Positions 1-10,940 of a stretch of 64,000 bases of DNA are shown here, one piece after another (the first letter of the stretch is position 1; every line of letters begins with the position of its first letter). The stretch is from Mixophyes australis. Its lineage: Eukaryota > Chordata > Amphibia > Anura > Limnodynastidae. The stretch spans positions 62,001 through 126,000 of the forward strand of contig JAVHZZ010000067.1 in the NCBI GenBank assembly GCA_036250195.1. The letters run 5' to 3'. The notes beneath the pieces were generated by a model. The model worked only from the letters and a program-made list of their open reading frames with translations. It did not search any database and was not told where the DNA came from. Position numbers and translations under genes: made by a program.

Positions 1-905
1 AGGAGGTGCATAGCAGGGGAGGAGTCCAAAGATTTAACAGTTAAAGTGATAAGAACTCCTGAGCCCACTACTATACCCAATGTCTCGCAGTGTCCCCCAA
101 TGGCAGGGAAGAGAAATTAGAATTTATAGAATGTAAGAAGCTGTCTCTGGTATGTGTACTGTCAGTGGCTTCACTAGGCAGGCACAAGATGGCTGATTAT
201 CTTCTGCTTAGTTATTTTCTGTATAGAGGAAGTGAATCTGCATGACACAGGGGGTTGGGTAGTGTTATGTGGCTGCGGGGGCTCACTGTACCATTATTAA
301 CCCTGGCACATCACTCATTAAAAATTTTCACTTGTGCAGTGCCAGAGGCTGGGAGACACTGTGACAAATGGAGCCCATCACTGACCAGGCTTGTAGAACA
401 ATCCCTGCACTAGTCTGACTTACTATAACGGGATCACTTTGAACAAGTCTTATTGCAAAGGTGAAATGAAAAGAGTCTATACTACTGAACTTTTATATTT
501 CAGATCTACATAAGATGGAGCAAAGTTTTGCACCCCTGTAGACACATCTTGACCCACTTAGCCATGGGCATACCATATAAATGAGAGCTTTTGTACAAAA
601 ATGACATCACAATATTGCATTTAGACCGTGGGACACATTTTTCAAGCTTCATAATCAATCCCCAATGGCAAAGTATTACAGATTACAGGATTATTATATG
701 AACTCACACCTTCAATTAGAGAGTATGAACAAACATACTGTAACAGTGTCTCAGATCCCACATTATATCTCCAACCCATTGCCAGAATTATATATTACTC
801 AGTACCCAATATATCAAGGTAATCTTGTTTTAACTGTGTACAGCGTGGACCATATCTGGTAGATAAAATAGTTCCACACATGAGTGATCACATTTTGTGT
901 ATAAA
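1..905. other. No gene recognised (left edge)
   Basis: AT-rich sequence downstream (in minus-strand terms) of the zinc-finger exon. A 65-codon open frame at 665-862 has no recognisable motif and no splice context. I see no repeat family I can name here. Confidence 0.5.
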
Positions 906-1585
906 CTATGTAAATATATTATGCTTAGTTGAATTTACATTAATAAAATCAACTGTTTTTACAATATTAATTGATTTCTGTGTAAAACATTTCCCACATT
1001 CAGAACATGGAAACGGTTTCTCACCTGTGTGAGTTCTCTGATGTCTAATAAGTTTTGATTTCTGTACAAAACATTTCTCACACTCAGAACATGGAAATTG
1101 TGTCTCATCTGTGTGAGATCTCCGATGTTCAACAAGATTTGATTTATATACAAAACATTTCCCACACTCAGAACATTGGAATGGTTTCTCACCTGTGTGA
1201 GTTCTCTGATGTTCGACAAGCTTTGATTTATATGCAAAACATTTCCCACACTCAGAACATGTAAAAGGGTTCTCAGCTATGTGACTTTTCTGATGTTTAT
1301 GAAGAGATAATTTAACTGTACAGCTTTTCCCACCCTCAGAACATCGAAATAATGTATCATCTGTATGAGCTGTACTATGTGTAACAATATCTATGTTATC
1401 AGGATTACATTCCTCATGATTAGAGAGTTCAGATGATTTATCTGCACTGTAAAGTATTGGATATATATTTAGGGTAATTGGGTTCTCTCCTGTAGAATCT
1501 TGAGTAATGTTGTTATCTTCCATTTCAAAATCTGTAGATAAAATCAGTTGCTCCCCCAAGATATTCTTGCGTTTACATCCATATG
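906..1585 (-). pseudogene. C2H2 zinc-finger exon of the KRAB gene
   Basis: The exon starts at 1585 after a TTTCAG acceptor and is open to a stop at 906. A spacer of about 85 codons with the frog-type string ENPITLNIYP leads into the finger array. Finger 1 (FRCSEGGKSC) has Gly instead of the second Cys and cannot bind zinc normally. Fingers 2, 3 and 4 (FTCSECGKCF, FQCSECGKCF, FPCSECEKCF) are complete C2H2 units with HTGEKPF-like linkers, though one linker is HTDETQF. A fifth unit begins FPCSECGKCFTQKS and then runs into unrelated sequence without the His pair. Three usable fingers are few for this family, and the array looks truncated near 966. Confidence 0.75.
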
Positions 1586-1825
1586 CTGAAAGTAAAATAA
1601 ATGTAAGGAAGGACATTGAGCTGCAGATTACAATACCCAAAATTTTCAAACTATGAGCGAGTTGTTCAGCTGTTTAATTTCAATTTGCAATTGACGAACA
1701 CTTCATTACAATTATAAAAGCGCATTATCAAGCACATTGCTTAGATGCAGTCATAATTGGAATTCTTGTAATGACTCAATAAACAAAATATATGACTCTT
1801 TACTGTAATACATTTTATTACTCAC

Positions 1826-1937
1826 CTGTGCCGATATCTGTAGGGATTTCCTCCTCCTTACACTGCTGATCACCCCTCACATACGTCTCTTCCTCTCCCT
1901 CTATAATTTTTATTTTAATATCAGTCAGGATGTCATC
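1826..1937 (-). pseudogene. Zinc-finger gene linker exon (second GDQQCKEEE copy)
   Basis: This 112-nt exon is bounded by a TTTAG acceptor and a CACAG/GTGAG donor. It encodes an acidic linker ending ETYVRGDQQCKEEEIPTDIG, typical of the spacer between KRAB and fingers in amphibian zinc-finger genes. It is a diverged duplicate of the exon at 5074-5173. Confidence 0.7.
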
Positions 1938-1979
1938 CTAAATAGCCCGCAAAAGAATGATAATTTTTAAGTCAAGTTT

Positions 1980-2513
1980 TTTTATTGGTATTTCAAAACA
2001 GAACATAAAGAAAATAATTATTTTTGAATAAACGTGATAGATATAAAACACCGGGTGTGACACATTACATCAAAGATTAGTAAATTTCCAATACTTATGC
2101 AGGTATACAAAAACATACAGAATAATATCAAGACTGACAATAATACAGTATATATCAGATGGCATGGGTCCCCATGGACTCATGGGCACCCCTGATCATC
2201 ATCATCATCTATTTCTTTATATTACGCCACTAATTACACAGCGCTGCACAGAGAACTCACTCACATCAGTCCCTGCCCCATTGGAGCTTACAATCTAAAT
2301 TCCCTAATATACACACAGACCAAGAGAGACTAAGGGCAATTTAATAGCAGCCAATTAACCTACCAATATGTTTATGGAGTGTGGGAGGAAACCGGAGCAC
2401 CCGGCGGAAACCCACGCAAACATGGGGAGAACATACAAACTCCACACAGATAAGGTCATGGTTGGAAATCAAACTCATGACCCCAGCCAGTGCTGTGAGG
2501 CAGAAGTGCTAAC
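1980..2513 (+). repeat. Interspersed repeat, SINE/LINE-tail-like
   Basis: This intronic stretch contains phrases found in many dispersed vertebrate repeats: CAGCGCTGCACAGAG near 2240, GGAGCTTACAATCTAA near 2283, and GTGGGAGGAAACCGGAGCAC with AACCCACGCAAACATGGGGA near 2380-2425. It begins after an (ATC)n-like run near 2198. I recognise it as repetitive from these phrases but cannot name the family with certainty. Confidence 0.55.
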
Positions 2514-3100
2514 TGTTAGGAACCCCTCCAGCCAGTACAGCAAAACCCGGAGTCTGCTCCGAAAGTCCGGTGTTCACTGTTGGGACAGACTTGGCTGCAG
2601 ACAGAGGGTTGTGAGATGTCCACTGGCTGGGGAGAACCCAGGAATAGAGTTACAGAGGCCGTAGAGTAGGAAGTGCAGGAGCGAGTCCAGTGAGACACCG
2701 AGTGGATGGTGTCAAGACTGATATATCACTCATTGCCACTGGAATAAATAAGGAACAGTTGATAGAGAAGTCCCCTGATCCACAACAATTTCTGTACCGG
2801 TACTTGTCCGGAAAGGAACGGAACTTACAGTGATAGGTAAAGATGATGAAACTGAACGTAGGCAGTAGCCAAGGGTAACTACAACCCACAGTACCGGTGA
2901 GAGTCTAGAGATTTTAGGGAAATAGTTCTTAGGCGATTGCCAGGGGTAACTGCAACCCTCAGTACCGGTGAGAGTACGGAGATTTAGGGGTACAGTTCTT
3001 AGGCGATTGCCGGGGGTAACTGCAACCCTCAGTACCGGTGAGAGTACGGAGATTTAGGGGTACAGTTCTTAGGCAGTTGCCAAAGGCAAGAGGGGGCTGG
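2514..3100. repeat. Unassigned insert with about 70-bp tandem repeat
   Basis: Sequence starting TGTTAGGAACCCCTCC follows the dispersed repeat directly and could be one end of an LTR; I found no partner end. From about 2889 to 3090 a roughly 70-bp unit containing AGTACCGGTGAGAGT recurs at 2890, 2961 and 3031. The unit is not coding in a convincing way. Confidence 0.4.
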
Positions 3101-4690
3101 ACTGTTTCTGCATTATCCACAAAGAACTCTTCCCACAAGGCAACCAGATCAGGTCCCTTGCCCATTAAAGGTAACTAAAAGGGTTCAGTTTCCAGAAAGA
3201 TTGACCCCCTGGTAATGGCAAAGTCTACAGACAATATAAGAGGGGAATGGTCGCAGAGTTGTATCAGTCTTTCTAATGTAAGATTTTGGCTATGAAGGCA
3301 CGGGGAGGTGCCCCGGGTGGAGCCGCCTAAGAAGGGATGCGATGAGCTTGCTCCACTGCGAACTGAGCCGTAAAGGAATCCTTCCCAAAAGCTTGAATTA
3401 ACCATTTCTCCAAGAAACATTCAGTACCAGGCCCCTCCACTTATTCAGGTAACCCCACAAAACGAGTATTATTGCATCAGAGACTCCCCTCACTATAAGA
3501 AAGCGTCTGCTTACATGCCAACATCTGAGCTTCCAAATTATCAATTTGACCCTTCATAGGTGCTGTAGCATCTTCTAGAGTCTCCGCTTCAGCCACTCAC
3601 TATTGGATTTGTTGCATATCATGTCTGAAAAGGGAAAGGTCGGCCAGCTGTAGAAGCTGCTGCAATGTGACCTCAGGGTAAGTAGGTGAGGTTGGTGCAT
3701 TAGGAACAGTGGTAGTTTGGGAGGGCACACATAATGGAGTTTCTCCAGAACTGTCAGTGGGTGTAGAGGAATAGGCAAACCGGTCAAGCCATCCGGACAG
3801 AGCAGCATGATCATATAACGAGGAAAATACATCCCAATATAGAGGAATGGGTATAATAATAGTGTTGTATTTCATGGATAAACACTTGTATGAAAGTCTT
3901 ACCATGAAAGTACCCAAGGCAGGATCATAGAACAGAGTCAAGATAGTATAGACACCACTTCTAAAAGGCAAACTGGATAATCCAGATATGGGAATGAGGT
4001 TCAATAAATAAGCTAATGACTGTCCCAGAGGAGTAATATATATTAGATGTCAAGTGCCAGGATGTTATCACAGCACAAACAGGCAAGATAGCATAAGTCA
4101 AATTACAGCCACTGTGTGAGGTACCTGCATGCACTCAGAGCCTGAGGCCCAGCTGTTGGGGATCCAATCTGTATCTCAGGATGGAAGGCTGACTTGGAGC
4201 AACAGAACTGTGCAGCATGAGGACAAATCGCCGCTCTCTATGGTGGAAAATAGGGCACTACCAAGACGTCAGCCCAGATTACAGGACAGGAACAGAAAAT
4301 GTCCGTCCCCAGCTCCCAGGGCAGAGGTGTATAGTCTACAGCATTGTCATGTACTCGAGTCACACACAGTAAAGGGAAGAGCCTGAGCAAGTGTCGGCAC
4401 CCGACGACCTGACAGTGATGGGTAAGTATGGTGATCTGTCTCACCACAGCAGGGGTCCCTGGGGTGTCCGCACCAACAGTCAGCGCCGGCAGCACGGAGA
4501 GGCAGAAGCGCTGTCCACCAAGGAGTCAGGCTGCAGCGGGTCCGCTCAGATAGCAGCCTCCGCACACCAGGCTGGGGTCTCGAAGAGCAGCGCGGCAGCC
4601 GCGGATCAGGAGAAGTACCCCAGAGGATGCCAAGAGGGGTAAGTAAGCTCCAGGACTAGACAGAGTCCAAATAAACCAGCAAACTCAAAA
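3100..4690 (-). mobile_element. L1-like LINE relic: 5'UTR and ORF1
   Basis: Read on the minus strand from about 4690, a GC-richer leader (like an L1 5'UTR) is followed by a broken ORF1. Between about 3650 and 3180 the translation gives, across frameshifts and stops, a coiled-coil-like stretch (DNLEAQMLACKQTL), then NNTRFVGLPE, FLEKWLIQAFG and AVEQAHRIP. These are the coiled-coil to RRM order of L1 ORF1, an RNA chaperone that coats LINE RNA. Several stops interrupt it, so it is dead. It sits in a zinc-finger intron in the same orientation as that gene. No ORF2 follows here. Assignment to the L1/Tx1 clade rests on these motifs only. Confidence 0.6.
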
Positions 4691-4923
4691 TGGAGGATAA
4701 ATGCAGGAATTTTAGGATGGAGAACGTAGCAAGCATACTTGTACTCCATGCATGTCCAGGACACGACCCCTTTAAGAATATTATATTAAATAATATCTGA
4801 TTTAATAATGTGAGATGAAACAGAAGAATATGAGAGTATAAGATCCACGCTGTTTTTTACAGATAATATAATAAAATCACTTTGGCATTTAGGTATTTGG
4901 CAAGACCCTAAAATGTCATCTAC

Positions 4924-4988
4924 CTGAAACTCCTGTGAATAAAGAGGACGGAGATATCTCTCTGGGGTATTTCTGTTACTGGATCCAT
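4924..4988 (-). pseudogene. Zinc-finger gene linker exon (second YSQ copy)
   Basis: A 65-nt exon with CTACAG acceptor and GTAGATGA donor. It encodes TDGSSNRNTPERYLRPLYSQ, the usual KRAB-to-finger spacer of amphibian zinc-finger genes. It is a duplicate of 5342-5430 that lacks the CTEENHSIPQ ending. Confidence 0.7.
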
Positions 4989-5073
4989 CTGTAGGAAACA
5001 CACAGTGACTGATTACATTGTTTATACAAGGAGAATATGTGACTCTTGTCTGTAATAAGTGTTTATTACTCAC

Positions 5074-5173
5074 CTATGCTGATTTCCTCCTCCTTACACT
5101 GCTGATCACCCCTCACATACGTCTCTTTCCTTCCCTCTATAAATTCTAATTTAATACCAGTCATGACGTCATC
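5074..5173 (-). pseudogene. Zinc-finger gene linker exon (first GDQQCKEEE copy)
   Basis: A 100-nt exon with TTTAG acceptor and GTGAGT donor. It encodes an acidic linker containing ETYVRGDQQCKEEEIS. Together with 4924-4988 and its two duplicates it shows that an exon pair with intervening intron was duplicated. Confidence 0.7.
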
Positions 5174-5341
5174 CTAAACAGCCCACAAAACAATACAAAT
5201 ATATTTAATAATAACTGATTTAATAATTTATGATGAGACAGAGGAATGTCAGTGTATATGATCCACACAAGTATTTTTTTTACAGATCATATATTGGGAA
5301 ATTCACTTAGGTATTTGGCGAGACCCTAAAATGTCACCTAC

Positions 5342-5430
5342 CTGTGGAATACTGTGATTTTCCTCTGTACAATCCTGTGAATAAAGAGGACACGGACATC
5401 TCTCTGTGGTATTTGTGTTACTGGATCCAT
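5342..5430 (-). pseudogene. Zinc-finger gene linker exon (first YSQ copy)
   Basis: An 89-nt exon with CCTACAG acceptor and CCACAG/GTAGG donor. It encodes DGSSNTNTTERC, then PLYSQDCTEENHSIPQ. This is the complete form of the spacer exon whose shortened copy is at 4924-4988. Confidence 0.7.
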
Positions 5431-5547
5431 CTGTAGGAAACATACACTGAGTGAATACATTGTTTATATGTGATTCTCAGATGATGTGTATCTAGGTGGC
5501 CTTCAAAACTGTTCTCTCCCCTACAATAAATGAAAATCTCCTCTTAC

Positions 5548-5673
5548 CCAGTGATTTGAGAATCCAGTGATTCTCCATCATTACGTCTTTGAAAAGACTC
5601 TTCTGCAATCTTAAATACGTCCACTCCTGCATGGATAAATAGACAGTGACATCCCAACACTTTATAGGAACCT
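5548..5673 (-). pseudogene. KRAB-A-like exon
   Basis: Encodes [20 protein letters not shown] followed by [15 protein letters not shown], then a GG/GTAAG donor. The (V)x(F/L)S..EW..L...Q..L(F/Y).DVM.EN pattern is the KRAB A box, which binds the TRIM28 corepressor in tetrapod zinc-finger proteins; the amphibian form is divergent. The 5' border (about 5673) is estimated, because the acceptor reads AAAG rather than a clear CAG. Confidence 0.7.
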
Positions 5674-5750
5674 AATACACCCAATGATACAGTCATCACG
5701 CAGACACATCCCCTGGTGTTACTGTATTATGTCACATTCCCAGCAGTCAC

Positions 5751-5927
5751 CTCTCCAGTCACCAGCGGAATGATCTTGTTGATCAGTTCCAGGATCTTCT
5801 AGTCATTGTTTCCCTCATATATCAGTGAGTGAGGTGGAGGAACCGTGATGGGACTCTGGGTCCTGCTCAATACTCCTGACACACTTGAGGGTGGCCCACC
5901 AAATCTCTTTATTACTACGGTGTAATT
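5751..5927 (-). pseudogene. 5' coding exon of the zinc-finger gene with premature stop
   Basis: A 177-nt exon with TTTCACAG acceptor and GAGAG/GTGAC donor. It carries LSRTQSPITVPPPHSLIYEG, then NND, stop, then KILELINKIIPLVTGE. In related frog genes the position after NND is, as far as I recall, Gln or Lys; here it is TAG at 5799-5801. This one codon breaks the KRAB-containing product unless translation starts downstream. Confidence 0.65.
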
Positions 5928-6529
5928 CTGTGAAATGAATTGGATAAAAAGATAAATGAAGCTCCATGTATTTGGAATTTTTAGGAGTTAACTACAATAC
6001 AATAATAGTATATTTTACAAATACAACCAATATCCTATATGTAACTGTTTCATATATACATGAAAGTAGAGTGTATATAGCATTTACATCTACTGCAGCT
6101 CAGTGGGCTCACCTATCACCCAAACCTTCAGTGGGTTCACCTTTAAAGACAAGTTTAAAGTGGGTTCTTGTAGTAGACAGAGGACTCAGAATGGCCAACC
6201 TACGGAAGATAATAGGAGAAGTAAGTGCTAGATACACTCTACTAGACAGTCCATATAGGAAACACTTACATGTAGGACAGGGGTTGGATTTGTAAAACTA
6301 GCCCTTCTTGTCCATTTTGCACATTTAAAAAGTCCAGGAAAGTGGAAACATTCTATAATCGTAAAACTTACAACTAAAAATATAGCAAAATCTGTAACTC
6401 ATTTTAATCAGAGTTGGTATTTCAGCAGTTTGAACAGTGTAGTAAATCGTACAACTCCAGTGAGTAAAACATAACCTAGCACAGACCCGTTGGGGTTGCA
6501 CTAATTTAAAAATCAAAATCCATTCCTAA
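5928..6529. other. Intron, nothing recognised
   Basis: AT-rich intronic sequence. Open frames at 5966-6295 and 6325-6516 show no domain, no splice context and no codon bias I can defend. Confidence 0.45.
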
Positions 6530-8330
6530 TTTTAATAAAGCATTCACTACGCTAATATTGAAACTGAGGAAAAGACGCACAATCCATGGCCTCCTTTGGC
6601 CCTATCACACTACTTAATTTGGATATTAAGCTGCTGGCTAAAATCATGGCCACTCGTTTACAGTCCATTTTCCCATCACTCGGTGATTGAAATATGTATA
6701 AGCCATCACGGCGGTGGCCTCCTCGTCCTTACAATATCCTTCCAAAAATATACTACTTAGCCTGGACGCCAATAAGGCGTTTGATGCAGTATCCTGGCCC
6801 TATATGTATGAGGTACACAAACGTGGGGCATTCAGAGAGGATTTCACTACTCTGATAGGGCCTGAGTCATTAAGGAACGTATCTCTGTTATTTGTGTGTA
6901 TCATACGCATTTCCCTTCTGCGCATGCCCAGAACGAGGACACTCGGCCGTCAACGAAAGCAAGTCCGCTGCGTATGCCAACGCAAATGACAGTTACGACG
7001 GTCTACGGTTCTTTTGAGATTTCATATTCCACATACGTATTGTACGCATCATGCAGTGTCTGGTCTAGTACAGCAGAGTGACCCTACGCCCATAGTCATC
7101 ACCACACGTATCCTGAGATCCGCTCCTTGCCGACTCCAGGAGTACGCAGAGATGATTTACGTGCCGTTGAGAACAACTGCACGATGCGCTCTGTATGCTG
7201 CCTTAATGACTCAGGCCCATAAGCTTTTTCTATTCTTGCCCAACCACCTCTCTACTAATCAATGGCCTGATTGGAGAGGCGGCACCCATGACGAGGGGTA
7301 CACGTTAGGGCTGCCCCATGTCACCCTTACTCTTCAACCTAGTACTTGATCCTATGCTTGAGACCTACATACTGTATTTCGGGGCATCCGTGTTGTATTT
7401 ATCAAGCTGTCCGTTTGATAAATCCCTGGCATTATACCTGATCCTTGCTTTACCTACTTGGCTAGAAACATAGCAATTAAATGGGTGCACAATGCTATCC
7501 CATATCTAGGTATAGAACTTTCTAAGAACCTTGGTCTCTTCTGTCAACATCATATCTCGAAAGTTGTTGGGAACCTAGTAACGAGGTTGAGGGCTGGGGT
7601 CATCTTTGTCTTTACTTAATGGGTAGAGCAAATTTACTTAAGATGAAATCCTCCCCTAGACTTGTAGAGTATTTCAAAACTTCATTTGGGGGGAAAAAAA
7701 TCAAGAATTGGGCTATTGAAACTTTAACAACCCAGGACTAATGCTGGATTTCATTTGGCCAATATAGAACTCTATAATCAGGCTGCTCAACTTCAGTACC
7801 GGAGGGATTTGATACAAGGGTCTGACACCTATGCGGATACCTCACCAGAACAAAATTTCCTCCCTGGCCTAAAATTGACTGCTTTCCTACATCTACATGA
7901 CCACAACGTATCAGCGACAGTTCTTGACAACCACCATTTTATGTCCACTAGAAAATTGTGGCACATCATACATACATTGAAACTAAAACCTTACTTATCT
8001 ATCCATCTTCCTCTATTTGGGAACCCTAGTTTTTAGAATGGAGAGGCTGCCTAGCTATTCACTATCTAGAATGACGCGGGGGTTAGAACGGTGGGGCAGT
8101 TCCTTACTCAATCTAAGAAACCCTTGACTTTCCAACAAACAGGGAACCTGCACGACGTGATTAGACCGTGCAACCTAGACTTTTACAGACTCACATTATG
8201 CAAGTGTAGTGACCAGACCATTTTTTCAACAGGATTGGGACCCACCCGCTCTACTATGATACATTGAAAACGGGATTGAGACAATGGATGGGACGCTTTG
8301 TACCTACTAATTTTTTACTTCTTTACAGCT
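6530..8330 (+). mobile_element. L1-like LINE relic: ORF2 reverse-transcriptase region
   Basis: Plus-strand relic, antisense to the zinc-finger gene. Near 6600-6850 a broken frame gives LAKIMATRLQSIFPS and then LLSLDANKAFDAVSWPYMYE, the RT motif around the first catalytic Asp in L1-clade ORF2. After the MITE insertion, pieces such as LDPMLE and VHNAIPYLGIELSKN (about 7340-7530) follow in the L1 RT order, and GLRQWMGRF lies near 8275. Many stops and frameshifts are present, and the RT active-site YxDD region is missing or unrecognisable. Confidence 0.65.
6858..7218. mobile_element. MITE with 3-bp TSD (ATA) inside the L1 relic
   Basis: The ends are GGGCCTGAGTCATTAAGG and its imperfect complement CCTTAATGACTCAGGCCC, flanked by ATA at 6855-6857 and ATA at 7219-7221. 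The element is 361 bp with no transposase. Removing it rejoins the L1 sequence, so it is younger than the LINE. GG-starting ends and a 3-bp TSD suggest PIF/Harbinger, but the target is not the usual TWA. Confidence 0.7.
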
Positions 8331-8482
8331 CACAGTGTGTGTGATGGGACCTGTTTTATTCCTTGTTATATATCACTATATAGATTATTATCCTTTCTAT
8401 AATATTCATCCATTATAAACAGTGCGTGTGCTGGGAACTGTCTTATTACTCTTTATATATCACTATATAGATTATTATCCTT

Positions 8483-8521
<39 letters not shown>

Positions 8522-8733
8522 CACCCATTATAAACAGTGTGTGTGCTGGGAGCTGTCACATCCCTCTGCATATATAGTAATTACAACATCCCTCTCCTCT
8601 ATATAATAATAATCTCCCATTATAAACAGCATTTTATATGAGCTGTAATGTCTCCCTATACAGACTCCTCTGTATAATAATCCTTCATATCTCTGCTCTC
8701 AGCATAATAATAATATATTGTTAGAAGATATTA
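8331..8733. repeat. Degenerate tandem repeat with (AAT)n run
   Basis: A unit of roughly 90-120 bp carrying GTGTGTG(A/C)TGGGA and ATATCACTATATAGATTATT recurs at about 8334, 8425, 8540 and, degenerate, 8625. A pure (AAT)n microsatellite lies at about 8484-8520. This is first-intron sequence of the zinc-finger locus. Confidence 0.55.
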
Positions 8734-8734
8734 C

Positions 8735-8880
8735 CTCAGCCTTGTACAGGTCCTGGATGTTGTTGTTATATATGAATGAGTTAAAGCTGCTCTCCAGGTT
8801 GTAAAATGGCTCCTGCAAGAGTATGTGACCACGCCCCCTCTGGAACGTCACTGGTACATAACTGTATCAGCTGTATTGTG
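8735..8880 (-). other. Possible 5'UTR exon of the zinc-finger gene
   Basis: On the minus strand a non-repetitive block ends GGCTGAG/GTAATATC, a usable splice donor at 8735. It lies in the right place for a leader exon upstream of 5927. The start is a guess. No TATA box is visible; the neighbourhood is moderately GC-rich with GGGGGCGTGG near 8834. Confidence 0.35.
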
Positions 8881-9029
8881 TCTGGGAGACTAAGGGAAAA
8901 TGGCCGCCGCTGTTCTACATTAAGGACAATGCAGTAATAACCTATTTTACTCTAGTGATAACATTGCTGCTAGTCAGCTATATGCTACGTTCATTACTAG
9001 GTGTTAGAAGCTAAATCCCTTTCAGATAA

Positions 9030-9130
9030 TTCTGTGACATCACGAGGTCATGTGACTGCTGTAGTCACATGGTACACAGTGCAGGAGCTGCTGCTGGATA
9101 ACTTCCTGTTCCTGTGTAGTGGAGGAAAGG
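9030..9130 (+). other. Possible leader exon of a divergent plus-strand transcript
   Basis: TTTCAG at 9022-9027, then GTGACATCACGAGG, and a strong donor AGGAAAG/GTAAGAAG at about 9129. It could be the 5' exon of the plus-strand gene whose coding exons begin at 17,908, or of another transcript. CRE-like and E-box-like strings (TGACATCA, CACATG, CATGTG) lie here. Support is only from splice-like strings. Confidence 0.25.
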
Positions 9131-9144
9131 TAAGAAGTAGTGAT

Positions 9145-9806
9145 GTGATGGGGAGGGGACATGTGTGACTAAAGGTGATGGGCAGAGAGGGGACTTGTGT
9201 GACTAAAGGTGCTGGGCAGAGAGGGGACATGTGTGACTAAAGGTGCTGGGCAGAGAGGGGACATGTGTGACTAAAGGTGATGGGCAGAGAGGGGACATGT
9301 GTGACTAAAGGTGCTGGGCAGAGAGAGGGACATGTGTGACTAAAGGTGCTGGGCAGAGAGGGGACATGTGTGACTAGAGGTGCTGGGCAGAGAGGGGACA
9401 TGTGTGACTAAAGGTGCTGGGCAGAGAGGGGACATGTGTGACTAAAGGTGCTGGGCAGAGAGGGGACATGTGTGACTAAAGGTGCTGGGCAGAGAGGGGA
9501 CATGTGTGACTAAAGGTGCTGGGCAGAGAGGGGACATGTGTGACTAAAGGTGCTGGGCAGAGAGGGGACATGTGTGACTAAAGGTGCTGGGCAGAGGGGG
9601 CATGTGTGACTAAAGGTGCTGGGCAGAGAGGGGACATGTGTGACTAAAGCATGTGGGCAGAGGGGGCATGTGTGACTAAAGGTGCTGGGCAGAGAGAGGA
9701 CATGTGTGACTAAAGCATGAGGGCAGAGGGGACATGTGTGACTAAAGGTGCTGGGCAGAGAGGGGACATGTGTGACTAAAGCATGAGGGCAGAGGGGACA
9801 TGTGAA
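9145..9806 (+). repeat. 34-bp minisatellite, about 19 copies
   Basis: The unit GACATGTGTGACTAAAGGTG plus CTGGGCAGAGAGGG repeats with a 34-bp period (for example at 9431 and 9465). Variants include a shorter unit with GCAGAGGGGGC and a GCATGAGGGC form alternating near the right end. Apparent long open frames on the minus strand are the periodic translation of this array, not genes. Confidence 0.9.
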
Positions 9807-10940
9807 GGAGAAGTCTCTTCCCCACACGGCCCATCCTCAAACAACAATAACCTGACAACACTTGCTAACTTTTCTCTGATATTCCCCATGACACGTATTA
9901 CATGATCTTTTCCCTGACAGGCCTCCTGCCCACAATCGTGTCTCACTGCTGCCCACCAGCTTTTACCTCACATTCCCAGCTGCCTCAATCCTGACACCTC
10001 TCTTACTTCAAAATGAAAGAGGCGCCTTTTATTTGAAAGAGGAGTAGATCCTTAGCAGTGAATGAGATAATAATACAGAGATCATTGTTGCCATAGATGT
10101 TGTGTTTTTTTTTTGTTTTTTTTTAAAATACTGTATATAGTCAGATGATATTATCATTACAGGCCATTAATATAATTGCTTTTGTCACAAAACTACATAA
10201 GACACCTCAATTATCTCACAAAAATAACAATACATCCAGATTTCTACGTACTGTTTTTAGGTAAAATACTTCAGCCTTCTCACTTATCCATAACTTTAAG
10301 TTTTGGTATATCTCAGGCATTAATTGGGGATATCAGGAACCATTGGTGGATATTGTAGGGACCAGGCGAAAGGGCCATTTAAGACATCCTAGAAGTTCAC
10401 AGACACTCCTCCTGCTCTATACTCTCTCCTGTTAGGCCTTCAGTTTAGATTAAGTGCCCAGCGGAGCAGGATATATGTCTTATTACTGGAGTGGTCTCCA
10501 AAGTCTGCAACTGAAGGCGCACATTGCGGATAACTGTGCAATATTCGGAGCTGGGGCTTCAGATGTACCGAGGTAGTGCTTACGATAATGCCCCCCCTCA
10601 CAATGCTGGGTTCCTCTGCGGGACCTAGGTATAGACGCTACAAAGGTTCCCAGGTAGTGATTGCAGGAATGGCCGTCACTGCTTCACAGTGCTCTGTAGT
10701 GCACAGTGCTGGAAGATAGGTTTAGCAAGTTGCTTTTGGCCGCAGGAATGGCTACTTGTTAGTGTTGGGGCAGCTTCATGTTTCCTTAAGGGGCCTGGGT
10801 CAGGTGGGGGTTACTGGGTATATATAAGCCCCCACTGGGCACTGGACGTGTGGACGGTGAGTCCTTTTGTACAGCTACAAATGCATTTTTTCTTGTACTA
10901 CAAAGCAATTTTTGTTACATACCATCCAGACTGCTGCAAC
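9807..10940. other. No gene recognised
   Basis: Mixed sequence with a T-rich tract near 10,105-10,125 and a GC-richer block at about 10,330-10,870 that ends with TATATATAAGCCCCC near 10,820. That block resembles LTR or promoter DNA but I found no second copy. Open frames at 10,176-10,358 and 10,689-11,027 have no recognisable domain. Confidence 0.4.

Larger units (their letters stand above)
906..8880 (-). pseudogene. KRAB-type C2H2 zinc-finger gene, broken (whole locus)
   Basis: Minus-strand gene model assembled from splice-bounded blocks. In order they are: a possible 5'UTR exon ending at 8735; an exon at 5927-5751; a KRAB-A-like exon at 5673-5548; linker exons at 5430-5342, 5173-5074, 4988-4924 and 1937-1826; and a zinc-finger exon at 1585-906. 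The two linker types occur twice each (TDGSSN...YSQ at 5430 and 4988; DD..T.IK...GDQQCKEEE at 5173 and 1937), so an exon pair was duplicated. The family are nuclear DNA-binding proteins in which KRAB recruits corepressors. The 5927-5751 exon has an in-frame TAG at 5799-5801, the first finger has lost a cysteine and the last finger lacks its histidines, so I call it a pseudogene. A start downstream of the stop could still give a shorter protein. L1 relics fill two introns. Confidence 0.7.

Noticed and set aside
9048..9827. Long minus-strand open frames of Pro/Leu/His-rich sequence
   Set aside because: They are the periodic translation of the 34-bp minisatellite; composition and period explain them fully.
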